Virus record (IMG/VR): IMGVR_UViG_3300026544_000002 | Span: 38,492 to 102,491 of that record | DNA length: 64,000 nucleotides | Reading direction: 5' to 3' (one strand) | From: a virus | Shown here: piece after piece, positions 7,282-16,182 of the stretch | Layout of the letters: each line of letters starts with the position of its first letter | How positions within the stretch are numbered: the stretch's first letter is position 1 | The notes under the pieces: generated by a model | The model's database searches: none | What the model saw: the letters and a program-made list of their open reading frames with translations, nothing else | Told to the model about the DNA's origin: nothing | Made by a program: the position numbers and the translations under genes

Positions 7282-8661
7282 ATGGCAAAATTAGTCAATG
7301 GTGGTGATCCAAAAATTCTACAAGTACCTACTGGATTTGTATTAGAATTAGTCATAGATGAATATGATTATGAACCAGATTTACAAAGTATGCGAATCAT
7401 TTCAACATTTAATAGTCCATATCCAATGTTTATTTTTAATTTGAATATAAAACCTATTGAAATGATCCGTCATAAATTATTAGGGGATATAACAATAAAT
7501 TTGACTATTCATATGAAAAATCATGACGGAACAGATATGCAATTTTCTCCTTTTACAGTTGATTTATTATATTTATCCGGTGAATATGAAGTCCCGATAT
7601 CAAATCAATTATTAAATAATGAAGAATCACTACAAGATCAAAAAGCATTTACAATAAGAGCTGTGCCAGAACATGCATATCGTGTAATGACATATAACAT
7701 AAATAAAATATATAGAAATCAAAGTCCCCATAAAATTTTATTCGATATGATATCTGATTTGATTCCTGAATTCAATAGTTCAAGAACAGGTTTTAATATA
7801 AAAACAGATACAGCTGGTGCAAATAATATTCCTATTGAACAAATAATTTTACCTCCAACTGTTGTGAAAAATCATTGTGATTATTTATTAAATGAATTTG
7901 GTGTTTTTGATGGATATGGTGTTTTTTATTCTAGTATAGGTCATGCTGATAATGATTATGAAGCATCTATAAATTATAAAATAATGAATATAACCGATAG
8001 ATGGTTACATTTTGATCCAGTTTTTAAAATAATCCAATTAGCAAACGACGAAGAAGATACAGATAAAATAACAAATAATTTTATATTAGGAAATTATACA
8101 GATTATTATATCTATACTGATGTAACTACTAAATATGTAGCAAATGGTGTTTATTCTGCTATTGGAAGAGATAATTATTATATAAACAAACCAATAGATA
8201 AATTCTATAGAATAGATAATATAGAAACAGATGAATATATCAATAGATATATTGATTACCCTGAATTAGCAGCTAGTATTTATGATAGAAAAAGATATAT
8301 ATCAAATCATATATGTCACAATAGAGATATAGAAAACTATTCACAAATAGCAGTGAATAATCAATATGACGGAACTCCAATACAAGATGAATATTGGTTA
8401 TCTGCTAAATTGAACAAAGCAGTTTTTAATATGACTAGATTAAATGTCACTGTTAACAGAGATTTTCCATTACACTTATTCACAAATATTGGAGAACCAA
8501 TTGAATTTGAATCAAGAACAAATGATTATGATAATTTAAATGGTAGATACATATTATTTTCTACAGATGTTACATTAAGAAGAGAACAAGGTGGATGGAA
8601 ATCATCAGCTAATATAACTTTCACTAGACCAAATTGGAGCAGAGAACAGTTTAATGTCTAA
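7282..8661 (+). CDS. Putative baseplate hub protein (gp27-like)
   Basis: The 459-aa protein is rich in beta strands. It contains NKIYRNQSPHKILFDMISDLIPE in the middle, a pattern seen in central hub proteins of contractile tails, where a helix-forming segment follows two beta-barrel domains. Such hub proteins form the trimeric centre of the baseplate and connect the tube to the spike. Its position directly upstream of terminase, with an 8-base overlap, and after a late promoter supports a virion role. No direct sequence signature proves the hub identity. Confidence 0.45.
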   Translation: MAKLVNGGDPKILQVPTGFVLELVIDEYDYEPDLQSMRIISTFNSPYPMFIFNLNIKPIEMIRHKLLGDITINLTIHMKNHDGTDMQFSPFTVDLLYLSGEYEVPISNQLLNNEESLQDQKAFTIRAVPEHAYRVMTYNINKIYRNQSPHKILFDMISDLIPEFNSSRTGFNIKTDTAGANNIPIEQIILPPTVVKNHCDYLLNEFGVFDGYGVFYSSIGHADNDYEASINYKIMNITDRWLHFDPVFKIIQLANDEEDTDKITNNFILGNYTDYYIYTDVTTKYVANGVYSAIGRDNYYINKPIDKFYRIDNIETDEYINRYIDYPELAASIYDRKRYISNHICHNRDIENYSQIAVNNQYDGTPIQDEYWLSAKLNKAVFNMTRLNVTVNRDFPLHLFTNIGEPIEFESRTNDYDNLNGRYILFSTDVTLRREQGGWKSSANITFTRPNWSREQFNV

Positions 8662-10318
8662 TAAAAAATTAGCTAAAAAACAACAAAAAATGGAAGAATG
8701 GTTAAAATGTCAACAATCATTTTTTTATTTTTGTGCTAGGTATGTTTTATTAGAATTACCAGGTGGTGATGTTAAATTTGATATGTATGATTTACAAAAA
8801 ACTTTAATAGATATGATTGAAGATTTGCATCATGTATTAGTATTAAAATCCAGACAGGTTGGTATATCAACAACACTCCAAGCTTATTGTGCATGGTTAT
8901 TAATATTTTTTCCAAATGTAGTAGTTGGTATTGTTTCAAAAGATGGCCCGGAAGCAACTACTTTTGCAAGAACAATTTCAGGAATGATAGATAAATTACC
9001 AATATGGTTAAAACCACCAGGTGGACAATCTAATCAAAAAGGATTTGCAAAAAGATCAGAACAATCTTTTATTTTAACAAATGGTTCTAAATGTTTTGCT
9101 GCCACAGTCAATCCAAAAGCACCTGGAAAAACTCTTCGTGGTAAAGCTATTACTTTTCTTGTTATCGATGAAGCTGCTTTTATTGAACATATTGATGAAG
9201 CATGGACAGCAATGGTACCTGCTTTATCAACAAATCAAAAACATGCTAAAAAAGCAGGGGTTCCATATGGAACATTGATATTATCAACTCCTAATAAAAC
9301 ATCTGGTGTTGGTTCATTTTATTATAGACAATATACAAATGCTATATCTGGTAATAGTTTACTTACTCCTATGGTTATTCATTGGAGAGATATAAAAGAA
9401 TTGGCAGATGATCCTGATTGGTACAAACAACAATGTATGTTGTTTGATAATGATGATCGAAAAATTAAACAAGAATTAGAATTAGTTTTCTTACCATCAG
9501 CAGGAGCTTTTTTCTCTGATAAAACATGTCAAATTTTACAGGAATTAACCAAAGATTCTAATCCTAATATTAGGAAAATGTTTAATGGAACTGTGTATGA
9601 ATTCAAGAAAGCTGTCAAAGGTCGACCTTATATGATATGTGTTGATACTGCATCTGAACATGGTAATGATTATTCAGCAATAAATATTACTGATTATATA
9701 ACAGACGAACAAGTATGGGAATATCAAGGGAAAAGTGCTGTAACAGATTTTGGAAAAGTAGTTTTATATGCGGCAACTGTTTATGATTCTGGACCCATTG
9801 TTATTGAAAATAATTCATATGGTACACAAGTGGTTGAATTTATGGAAAGAACTCCATTTAGTATGAGATTATATAAAGAACATCCGACAGAAAATACTGT
9901 TAAAACAGGTTTAACAACAACAGGTAAATCTAGACCGTTGATGATAGATGCATTATATTCAATGATAACAGAAGATCCTTCTGTTATTAAATCAAAAAGA
10001 ATGGCACTAGAATTGATTGGATTGGTTTCGAAAAATAATGGAAAAGTAGAAGCTGATTCTGATTGTAATGATGACCTTGCGATGACAAAAGCATTTGGAT
10101 GTTATGTGAAAAAATATGATCCACCATTGATGTTAGATGTTGATTCTCCTGCTACTGATGAATTTGCAGATATAATGGCGATGAATGATGATATATATAC
10201 AGAAAATTCAAATCCTTATGAAATAATAGATAAAAATTTATTAGCTAAAAATTTAAATGATTTTATAAATGAACATAGAAATGTTTCTACAATTGATACA
10301 TTTGAATTTTTAAATTAA
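8654..10318 (+). CDS. Terminase large subunit (packaging ATPase-nuclease)
   Basis: The 554-aa protein has a Walker A variant SRQVGIST (66-73), Walker B TFLVIDEAAF (167-176) with catalytic E173, and an RNase H-type nuclease domain with acidic residues at D331 (ICVDTA), E385 (IVIENN) and D473/D474 (CNDDLA). This is the layout of T4 gp17-type motors that drive DNA into the prohead and cut concatemers. The length is close to the family norm. It overlaps the hub-like gene by 8 bases and is followed by a late promoter, so the next virion genes are transcribed separately. No small terminase is recognised nearby. Confidence 0.95.
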   Translation: MSNKKLAKKQQKMEEWLKCQQSFFYFCARYVLLELPGGDVKFDMYDLQKTLIDMIEDLHHVLVLKSRQVGISTTLQAYCAWLLIFFPNVVVGIVSKDGPEATTFARTISGMIDKLPIWLKPPGGQSNQKGFAKRSEQSFILTNGSKCFAATVNPKAPGKTLRGKAITFLVIDEAAFIEHIDEAWTAMVPALSTNQKHAKKAGVPYGTLILSTPNKTSGVGSFYYRQYTNAISGNSLLTPMVIHWRDIKELADDPDWYKQQCMLFDNDDRKIKQELELVFLPSAGAFFSDKTCQILQELTKDSNPNIRKMFNGTVYEFKKAVKGRPYMICVDTASEHGNDYSAINITDYITDEQVWEYQGKSAVTDFGKVVLYAATVYDSGPIVIENNSYGTQVVEFMERTPFSMRLYKEHPTENTVKTGLTTTGKSRPLMIDALYSMITEDPSVIKSKRMALELIGLVSKNNGKVEADSDCNDDLAMTKAFGCYVKKYDPPLMLDVDSPATDEFADIMAMNDDIYTENSNPYEIIDKNLLAKNLNDFINEHRNVSTIDTFEFLN

Positions 10319-10336
10319 GAACATAATATTGAAGAG
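10319..10336 (+). promoter_or_regulatory. Late promoter motif
   Basis: GAACATAATATTGAAGAG lies directly after the terminase stop codon and 31 bases before the ribosome site region of the HExxH gene at 10367. It is an almost perfect match to the late consensus and would drive the HExxH, tape measure and 802-aa genes. Confidence 0.65.
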
Positions 10337-10366
10337 AATTATTAATAAAAATATAAAGGCAAAATT

Positions 10367-11293
10367 ATGATTTTATCCGAAAATGAATTGTTAAAGGAAT
10401 TATTTGCAATTCCAATTAATCCTAAATTGGTTGCGGTATTGGATGGAAAATTAAAATTATATTCATCCAAAGTCCTAATAAGCAAATTCAAACAATCTTT
10501 GTCAAAAAACAAATCAACATCTTCATCATATAAATTTCTAGATAGAATGATTGATAAACAAATGTTGACTCCTGTATATTTAACAAGAGGTTTATTGTCA
10601 TATTCATTTATGAAAGTATGGGGTCATTCAATGGAAGGAATTAATGCCTTTTATGATCCAAATTCAAATAGAATATTTATATTAATTGACAATAATACGA
10701 CATTCGGATTTTCATCTGATGAATGGATTGGGAGATTGTCTATTCATGAATGTATGCATATGGCATGTGCTCATGGCAAAGGAAATTTTTTGAAATTGTT
10801 TTATAATGAATTTGTTCATTTTTATAATGTATTTTTTCATATTCTTGCAGATAAGAATATAAAAACCGATACTTCAAAATTAATTGCTAAAGATATAGAT
10901 GCTTATCTAAAAGTATTTTATAACACAGAAGTACATGGTAAAGATTTACAAACAGCAGTATTCAAAAAAGGATTTCAAATTATTCATTCTATTTTAACAA
11001 AACTTGGTGTAGAAAAAAAATTGATTTCTATCATTCAAGATGGTTATAAAAAATTGATTTCTCTTTTTGTCAATTACCAATACGCTGGTATAATGAAAGC
11101 TATGCAAGATCCATCATGTTATTATATAATGTCTTGTTTACAAAAAACATATCCAGCTATATCTAATAACAAAGCTAAAACTTTAGCAATTCAAGAATTA
11201 ATTTTTCCTTCTGAAATAGCCGCAGTATTTTCTGAAATTCGTGTATCAGCTAATAAGATACCCAAAGCCATGTCAATGATCAAGGTGAAATAA
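10367..11293 (+). CDS. HExxH-containing putative metalloprotease, virion operon
   Basis: The 308-aa protein contains IHECMHMACAH at 126-136. This is an HExxH zinc-metalloprotease signature (H127, E128, H131) with a further histidine at H136. The rest is mixed helix and strand, with no signal peptide. It is the first gene of the operon carrying the tape measure, so it may be a virion component or a maturation protease. T4-type prohead proteases are serine enzymes, so it is not an obvious gp21 counterpart. The zinc site could also be structural. The function is inferred from the motif only. Confidence 0.55.
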   Translation: MILSENELLKELFAIPINPKLVAVLDGKLKLYSSKVLISKFKQSLSKNKSTSSSYKFLDRMIDKQMLTPVYLTRGLLSYSFMKVWGHSMEGINAFYDPNSNRIFILIDNNTTFGFSSDEWIGRLSIHECMHMACAHGKGNFLKLFYNEFVHFYNVFFHILADKNIKTDTSKLIAKDIDAYLKVFYNTEVHGKDLQTAVFKKGFQIIHSILTKLGVEKKLISIIQDGYKKLISLFVNYQYAGIMKAMQDPSCYYIMSCLQKTYPAISNNKAKTLAIQELIFPSEIAAVFSEIRVSANKIPKAMSMIKVK

Positions 11294-11294
11294 T

Positions 11295-14200
11295 ATGGCA
11301 ATAAACGATGTTAGTGATATTTCGTTTAATAATTTAGCACAAAATGCTAAAAATTATAAATCGAAAATACAAGATAAAAAGAAAAATAATTATTCAATTG
11401 GTGGTATATCTAAAAAAACAGAAAAAAACATCAGTGATTTAGTTATTTCTTCAAATAAAGCTATATTATTAGCAACAAAATTAGCCAATGAAAATAATAA
11501 GAAATTTTCGGCGCAATATACAAATATCCCTGATCGTTTGAAACAAATTAAAAAAGAGAAAGCTAAAATAAAAAGAGAATCGACTGCTAATGATGCAAAA
11601 TCACCAACAATGGCAGTTATGTCTATAGATAGAAATGTAAAGAAAATTTATAATTTATTGAATAGAAAATTTGGATCTGTTTCGGATAGAAAAACAAAAA
11701 ATTCATTAGATGCAAGTGCTGCATATGATGCTAAAAAATTAGGTATAGAAGGAACTGGTAAAACATGGAGTGCTAATTTATTTAGTCTGATATCAACAGC
11801 TATGCGACAAAGCACATTAAGTTCTTTGAAAGTAGACCAAGATACATATTTCCATTCACGATTCGGTGAGGGTGAAAAGAAGAAAGGTTTCATTGGATCA
11901 GCTATTCGTGCATATAAAGTAGCAAGTGATGAAACAACAATGTCTACCCAAGAAAAAATGGTAAAGGCATTGATTGAAATAAATAATTCACTTTCTGGAA
12001 AAGATTCTGTTTTTAGATTGACATATGAACGTCTATTGATGGAACATGCAGCATTTAGGAATATTGTATGGTTTTTGAAAAAAGGTCAAGATACATTAAT
12101 GGCTATCCCTCGTATATATAGATGGGCAACAAAATCAAGAGGAGGATATCAAAGTAAACTCCCAAGAGGAAAAGGAACTGCTGAACATACTGCTGCTGTA
12201 TTGGATATGATATATGTAGATAGTATGTGGCGATTGGATAATATTGTTCATCATCTGAAACAACAATATAATCTATGGAACAAATATATGATGAGTCAAA
12301 CTGGCTCCTCAGCAAATGGTATTAATGATATCGATGATGGTAAATATCAATTTACGAAAGGAATTAAGCAAAGATTTAAAGATTGGAGGAATAAAAGAAA
12401 AAATGCTGCTGAAGTTCCTGAATATCAAAAATATCAAGTAACACAAAAAGATTTATTGGAAAAACAAGTAAAAATTGGATATACACAAATTCAATTATTA
12501 CGGATAATTGGCGCATCTATAATCCATCTAGGTTCTCCTGATGTTGCTGGGAAAAAACGAACAACAAAAGAAAAACGTCATCGTGCTGCATTACAATCTT
12601 CTTTATCAGGGGCAATTGGTAGATTAGATGTCGGCAGAATCGATGCTGATAATAGATTGAATGAAGATGCTTATATTACCAACAAGAAACACCCTCATAG
12701 ATTATTATATTGGAAAGCTAAAACTAAATTAGAAAAAGATAAACAAAGTAAATTCGAAAAAACACAAGCTATTATAGAAAAAAATAAAAAGAAAATAGAA
12801 GACAGAAGAAATAAAAAAATAGCTAAACGGGTGTTTAAATCATATAAGAAAGATCCAAATGGATATGCAAAAGATTTGAATCAACAAGCAGATGAAAATC
12901 TTAGTTTAGCTATACAAGCAGGACCTGCACGATTCGCTATTGCTGCTGGAAAGAAAATTGGAAAAAGTAAAATATACAAATCAACAATTGAAAAAATGAA
13001 AGGATTCAATGAATCTGCTTCTGATAAAATTGATAATTTCAAAAACAAAGCAATAGCTGGAACATATAAATTTCTTTCTCCTGATTCTTCTCCACAAAGA
13101 GTAAGAGAAGCAGCTAGAAAGCAAGCAGTTGGACAAGATAATATTACTGATAGATTGGTATTGAAGATGGATCAATTGATCAGTGAAAATTCAATTGCAA
13201 ATAAATTGAGTCGAAATAGTTATCGATTATCTTTTAAATCTTTTTTAGCAGATGAAAAAGATAGAATGAAAAGAAAATTAAAAGATAGTTGGTTAGGTAA
13301 AATACTAGGTACTGGATTTGGATGGATAAAAGGATGGGGTAAAAGTATAATCAAATCCATATCAATGATATTAGGAGTGATGGGAGTCAAAGGATTAGTA
13401 AAATCTGGCATGGCAGGATTATCTAGAATGCTATTCAAAGATGGATTCAAAGAATTTGCTAAAAGAAATATGAAATCCTTTGGTGCTAAATTGATGACCG
13501 GAAGAGGTATGGCTGGTATGGCTGGCCTCGGTATGATGGGATATGATGCATACGGAGGAGTAAAAAAATCTAAAGAATGGGGTACGTCTAAATTAGCTAG
13601 TGGAATTGCTGGTGCATTGGGTGGTACTGGCGATGGTGGTGTAGGAAGTGCTTTAAAAGGTGCTGCAAAAGGTGCTCTTATTGGTTCGATGATTTTTCCG
13701 GGTATCGGAACAGCTATTGGTGGAATAGCCGGTGGTTTGCTTGGATATTTTGGAGGAAAAAATATAGCGAAATCCCTAGATGGTATAATGGGAGGTTTTA
13801 AAAAAGCATGGGAAGTTATAAAGAAAGCTATTAGTTATCCCATAGAAATGTTTAAATGGATTGGTAAAAAATATATACAATATTTCACCTTCATGAAAGA
13901 AGGATTATCATCTGCTATTAGTGGGGCATATGCATGGCTATATGACAAAGCGCCTTGGTATCTCAAAAAAGTTCTTCCAAAACCAAAAGAAGCACCCAAA
14001 ACGACAGAAGAATCTGTCAAAGGAGCAATTGCCACACATAAAAAAGGTAATTCTATTTCAATGTCTGCTTCATTAGTTGATCCAGCTTTTTTGAGTGTAG
14101 TTGATAAACAACAAAAGAATGATTTATTAGCTAGAACATCTGTTGTTTCTGGATTGCAAACACCTTCTCCTAATAAGCCAACTACAGGTAAAAAACCATA

Positions 14201-16157
14201 TGCTTTTGATAATAAAAATCGTCTATCACCAGAAGAAAAACAAGCAAATGTAGCTAGTCAAAAAATATATGCAGAAGAACATAAAGTAGGACCAACGATA
14301 GCTAGATCTGCGGCAAAAGGATTAGCAGCATTACCAACACCAAAAGAAGTGCAGACTGCTGGTGGTAATTTATGGGAAAAAACAAAGAAATTTGGTAGAC
14401 AATTAGGAAGTGATGCAATTTATATAGCAAATGATCTTGGGAATAGGACACAAGATTGGATCAATAAACATCCAAAATATTTACAACTACAAAAAGATTT
14501 GCAAAAAGAATATGGCGGTTCATGGGATAAAATAAAAACATTTGCAGATATACAAGCTATTAAGGCAGAGGGAAAAGGAAGAGATTGGATATCAAAATTT
14601 AATACATCTGATTTTGCACATTCTCTGAGCATATATGCCACACGAGCAGAATGGAATTGGAAGAAATTTAAACAATCTGATTTATATAAACAAGCATCAA
14701 CATATGGTATAACATCAGAAAAAAGATTTAATGCAGCAATGGCAGCAGTTACCAATTCACCAAAATATATTAAATTACAAGGAGCAATTGCTAATAAGGA
14801 AAATAGATGGAATGAGAATGATATAAGACAAGGTGCCACTGGTGTACAACAACAAATGGTCTCGGGAGCTAAAAAAGTACAACATACCATAACAGATTCA
14901 GTAGCATATACACAAGCAGAAAGTTTGGCAAGATCACAAGAAAATAGAGAGATTTTGGTAGATAGAATTGTGAAAAAAGGAAGAGAATTAGGAGAAACTG
15001 TACAAGAAAATGTTTCTACAGTTCTTCCTAAACAAAATTTAGTTCATAAAAAAGTTAGAACTGATTTGGTTAAAAAACATAAATCAAAAAAGAAAATAAT
15101 ATCACGAAAAAAATTAACATATGGAGATAAATTAAAAAATAAATTCAAAAAAGCTCTTGCTAAATATGAAAAATTAAAATCAGATTATTTAAAAATTCCT
15201 GAAGATTCTCGTAGTTTAATGATTCCTAAAACACGTCAAGCTTATATGGCAATAGAAGAAGCAAAACAAAAATTATTGGATATATCATATAAATATTCTC
15301 GTATGGATCATGATGGAAATCCTAAATATGAAACAAAATCAGCTTTGGGTAAAAAAATATTCGAATTGGGAATAGCTGGTAGACAACAAGATTCGACTAA
15401 AGAAGAACAAATAAATATGAACAATATAAGACCTTCTGAGAGAAAGAAAATATTAAATAAGAAAACATCTATGAAAGATTCATATGGCAATTTTATAGAT
15501 ACAACGCATGGTAAAATAATTGACATTTATAAAAATGCAACCAAATCAATAGATGAAATTTTATCAGGGAAAAAACAATATTCCGATGATTCTGATATGA
15601 CAACAATTAATACCAGTAAAGGTGTATTAGCAACAGAAAGAAGAACATCTACTTTTGGGAAAAAAGATTTAGAACAAGCAAAGAAAACAAATCAAAAAGG
15701 AATCCTTTTAGGAATAAAAGGAATTGATAAACAATTAATCACAGCTAAATCAAAAGGTGATCAATCACAAATTGATAAATTATTAGCAGCTAGGAAAAAA
15801 TTAACAAGCAAATTAGATGCTTCGAATGCAACTTCTGTATCACCCCCTCCTGTTATGACAGGAAAAGATATTGCATCTGCACATATCGAACAAGAAAAAA
15901 TAAAATCAGATAATCAAGACAAAAGTTTAAATAAAGCATTGAGCAATCAAACTACGCAAATTAACAAAAATCAAAAAGAATCAACTGCACATATCGTAGC
16001 AGCTAATACATCGATGGCAAATACAATTATAACAAATAATAATTCATCAGTACAGAATAGTAGCACTGATGGAGGAAGTGGAAATTCAAAACCACAACAA
16101 TCAGATGCTTTTGCTGATGCTGTTATGATAGGTCAATTTGATAATTTTGGACTTTAA
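11295..16157 (+). CDS. Tape measure-type tail protein, 1620 aa
   Basis: By far the longest gene in the window. The product is lysine- and alanine-rich, mainly helical and repetitive. From about residue 660 to 840 it has glycine-rich hydrophobic stretches (GMAGMAGLGMMG; ALIGSMIFPGIGTAIGG; IAGGLLGYFGG) typical of the membrane-inserting parts of tape measure proteins. Such proteins fill the tail tube, set its length and enter the host envelope at ejection. It is located downstream of terminase and next to another structural gene, two bases after the HExxH gene. A large inner virion protein ejected with DNA is an alternative. The extreme C-terminus is low-complexity (N, S, G, Q). Confidence 0.65.
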   Translation: MAINDVSDISFNNLAQNAKNYKSKIQDKKKNNYSIGGISKKTEKNISDLVISSNKAILLATKLANENNKKFSAQYTNIPDRLKQIKKEKAKIKRESTANDAKSPTMAVMSIDRNVKKIYNLLNRKFGSVSDRKTKNSLDASAAYDAKKLGIEGTGKTWSANLFSLISTAMRQSTLSSLKVDQDTYFHSRFGEGEKKKGFIGSAIRAYKVASDETTMSTQEKMVKALIEINNSLSGKDSVFRLTYERLLMEHAAFRNIVWFLKKGQDTLMAIPRIYRWATKSRGGYQSKLPRGKGTAEHTAAVLDMIYVDSMWRLDNIVHHLKQQYNLWNKYMMSQTGSSANGINDIDDGKYQFTKGIKQRFKDWRNKRKNAAEVPEYQKYQVTQKDLLEKQVKIGYTQIQLLRIIGASIIHLGSPDVAGKKRTTKEKRHRAALQSSLSGAIGRLDVGRIDADNRLNEDAYITNKKHPHRLLYWKAKTKLEKDKQSKFEKTQAIIEKNKKKIEDRRNKKIAKRVFKSYKKDPNGYAKDLNQQADENLSLAIQAGPARFAIAAGKKIGKSKIYKSTIEKMKGFNESASDKIDNFKNKAIAGTYKFLSPDSSPQRVREAARKQAVGQDNITDRLVLKMDQLISENSIANKLSRNSYRLSFKSFLADEKDRMKRKLKDSWLGKILGTGFGWIKGWGKSIIKSISMILGVMGVKGLVKSGMAGLSRMLFKDGFKEFAKRNMKSFGAKLMTGRGMAGMAGLGMMGYDAYGGVKKSKEWGTSKLASGIAGALGGTGDGGVGSALKGAAKGALIGSMIFPGIGTAIGGIAGGLLGYFGGKNIAKSLDGIMGGFKKAWEVIKKAISYPIEMFKWIGKKYIQYFTFMKEGLSSAISGAYAWLYDKAPWYLKKVLPKPKEAPKTTEESVKGAIATHKKGNSISMSASLVDPAFLSVVDKQQKNDLLARTSVVSGLQTPSPNKPTTGKKPYAFDNKNRLSPEEKQANVASQKIYAEEHKVGPTIARSAAKGLAALPTPKEVQTAGGNLWEKTKKFGRQLGSDAIYIANDLGNRTQDWINKHPKYLQLQKDLQKEYGGSWDKIKTFADIQAIKAEGKGRDWISKFNTSDFAHSLSIYATRAEWNWKKFKQSDLYKQASTYGITSEKRFNAAMAAVTNSPKYIKLQGAIANKENRWNENDIRQGATGVQQQMVSGAKKVQHTITDSVAYTQAESLARSQENREILVDRIVKKGRELGETVQENVSTVLPKQNLVHKKVRTDLVKKHKSKKKIISRKKLTYGDKLKNKFKKALAKYEKLKSDYLKIPEDSRSLMIPKTRQAYMAIEEAKQKLLDISYKYSRMDHDGNPKYETKSALGKKIFELGIAGRQQDSTKEEQINMNNIRPSERKKILNKKTSMKDSYGNFIDTTHGKIIDIYKNATKSIDEILSGKKQYSDDSDMTTINTSKGVLATERRTSTFGKKDLEQAKKTNQKGILLGIKGIDKQLITAKSKGDQSQIDKLLAARKKLTSKLDASNATSVSPPPVMTGKDIASAHIEQEKIKSDNQDKSLNKALSNQTTQINKNQKESTAHIVAANTSMANTIITNNNSSVQNSSTDGGSGNSKPQQSDAFADAVMIGQFDNFGL

Positions 16158-16182
16158 TAAAATATATAGAGGAAAAATTTAA

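Noticed and set aside
13058-13075. GGAACATATAAATTT in the tape measure gene
   Set aside because: It resembles the TATAAATG promoter form but lacks the GA-G end and lies in the middle of a coding sequence.
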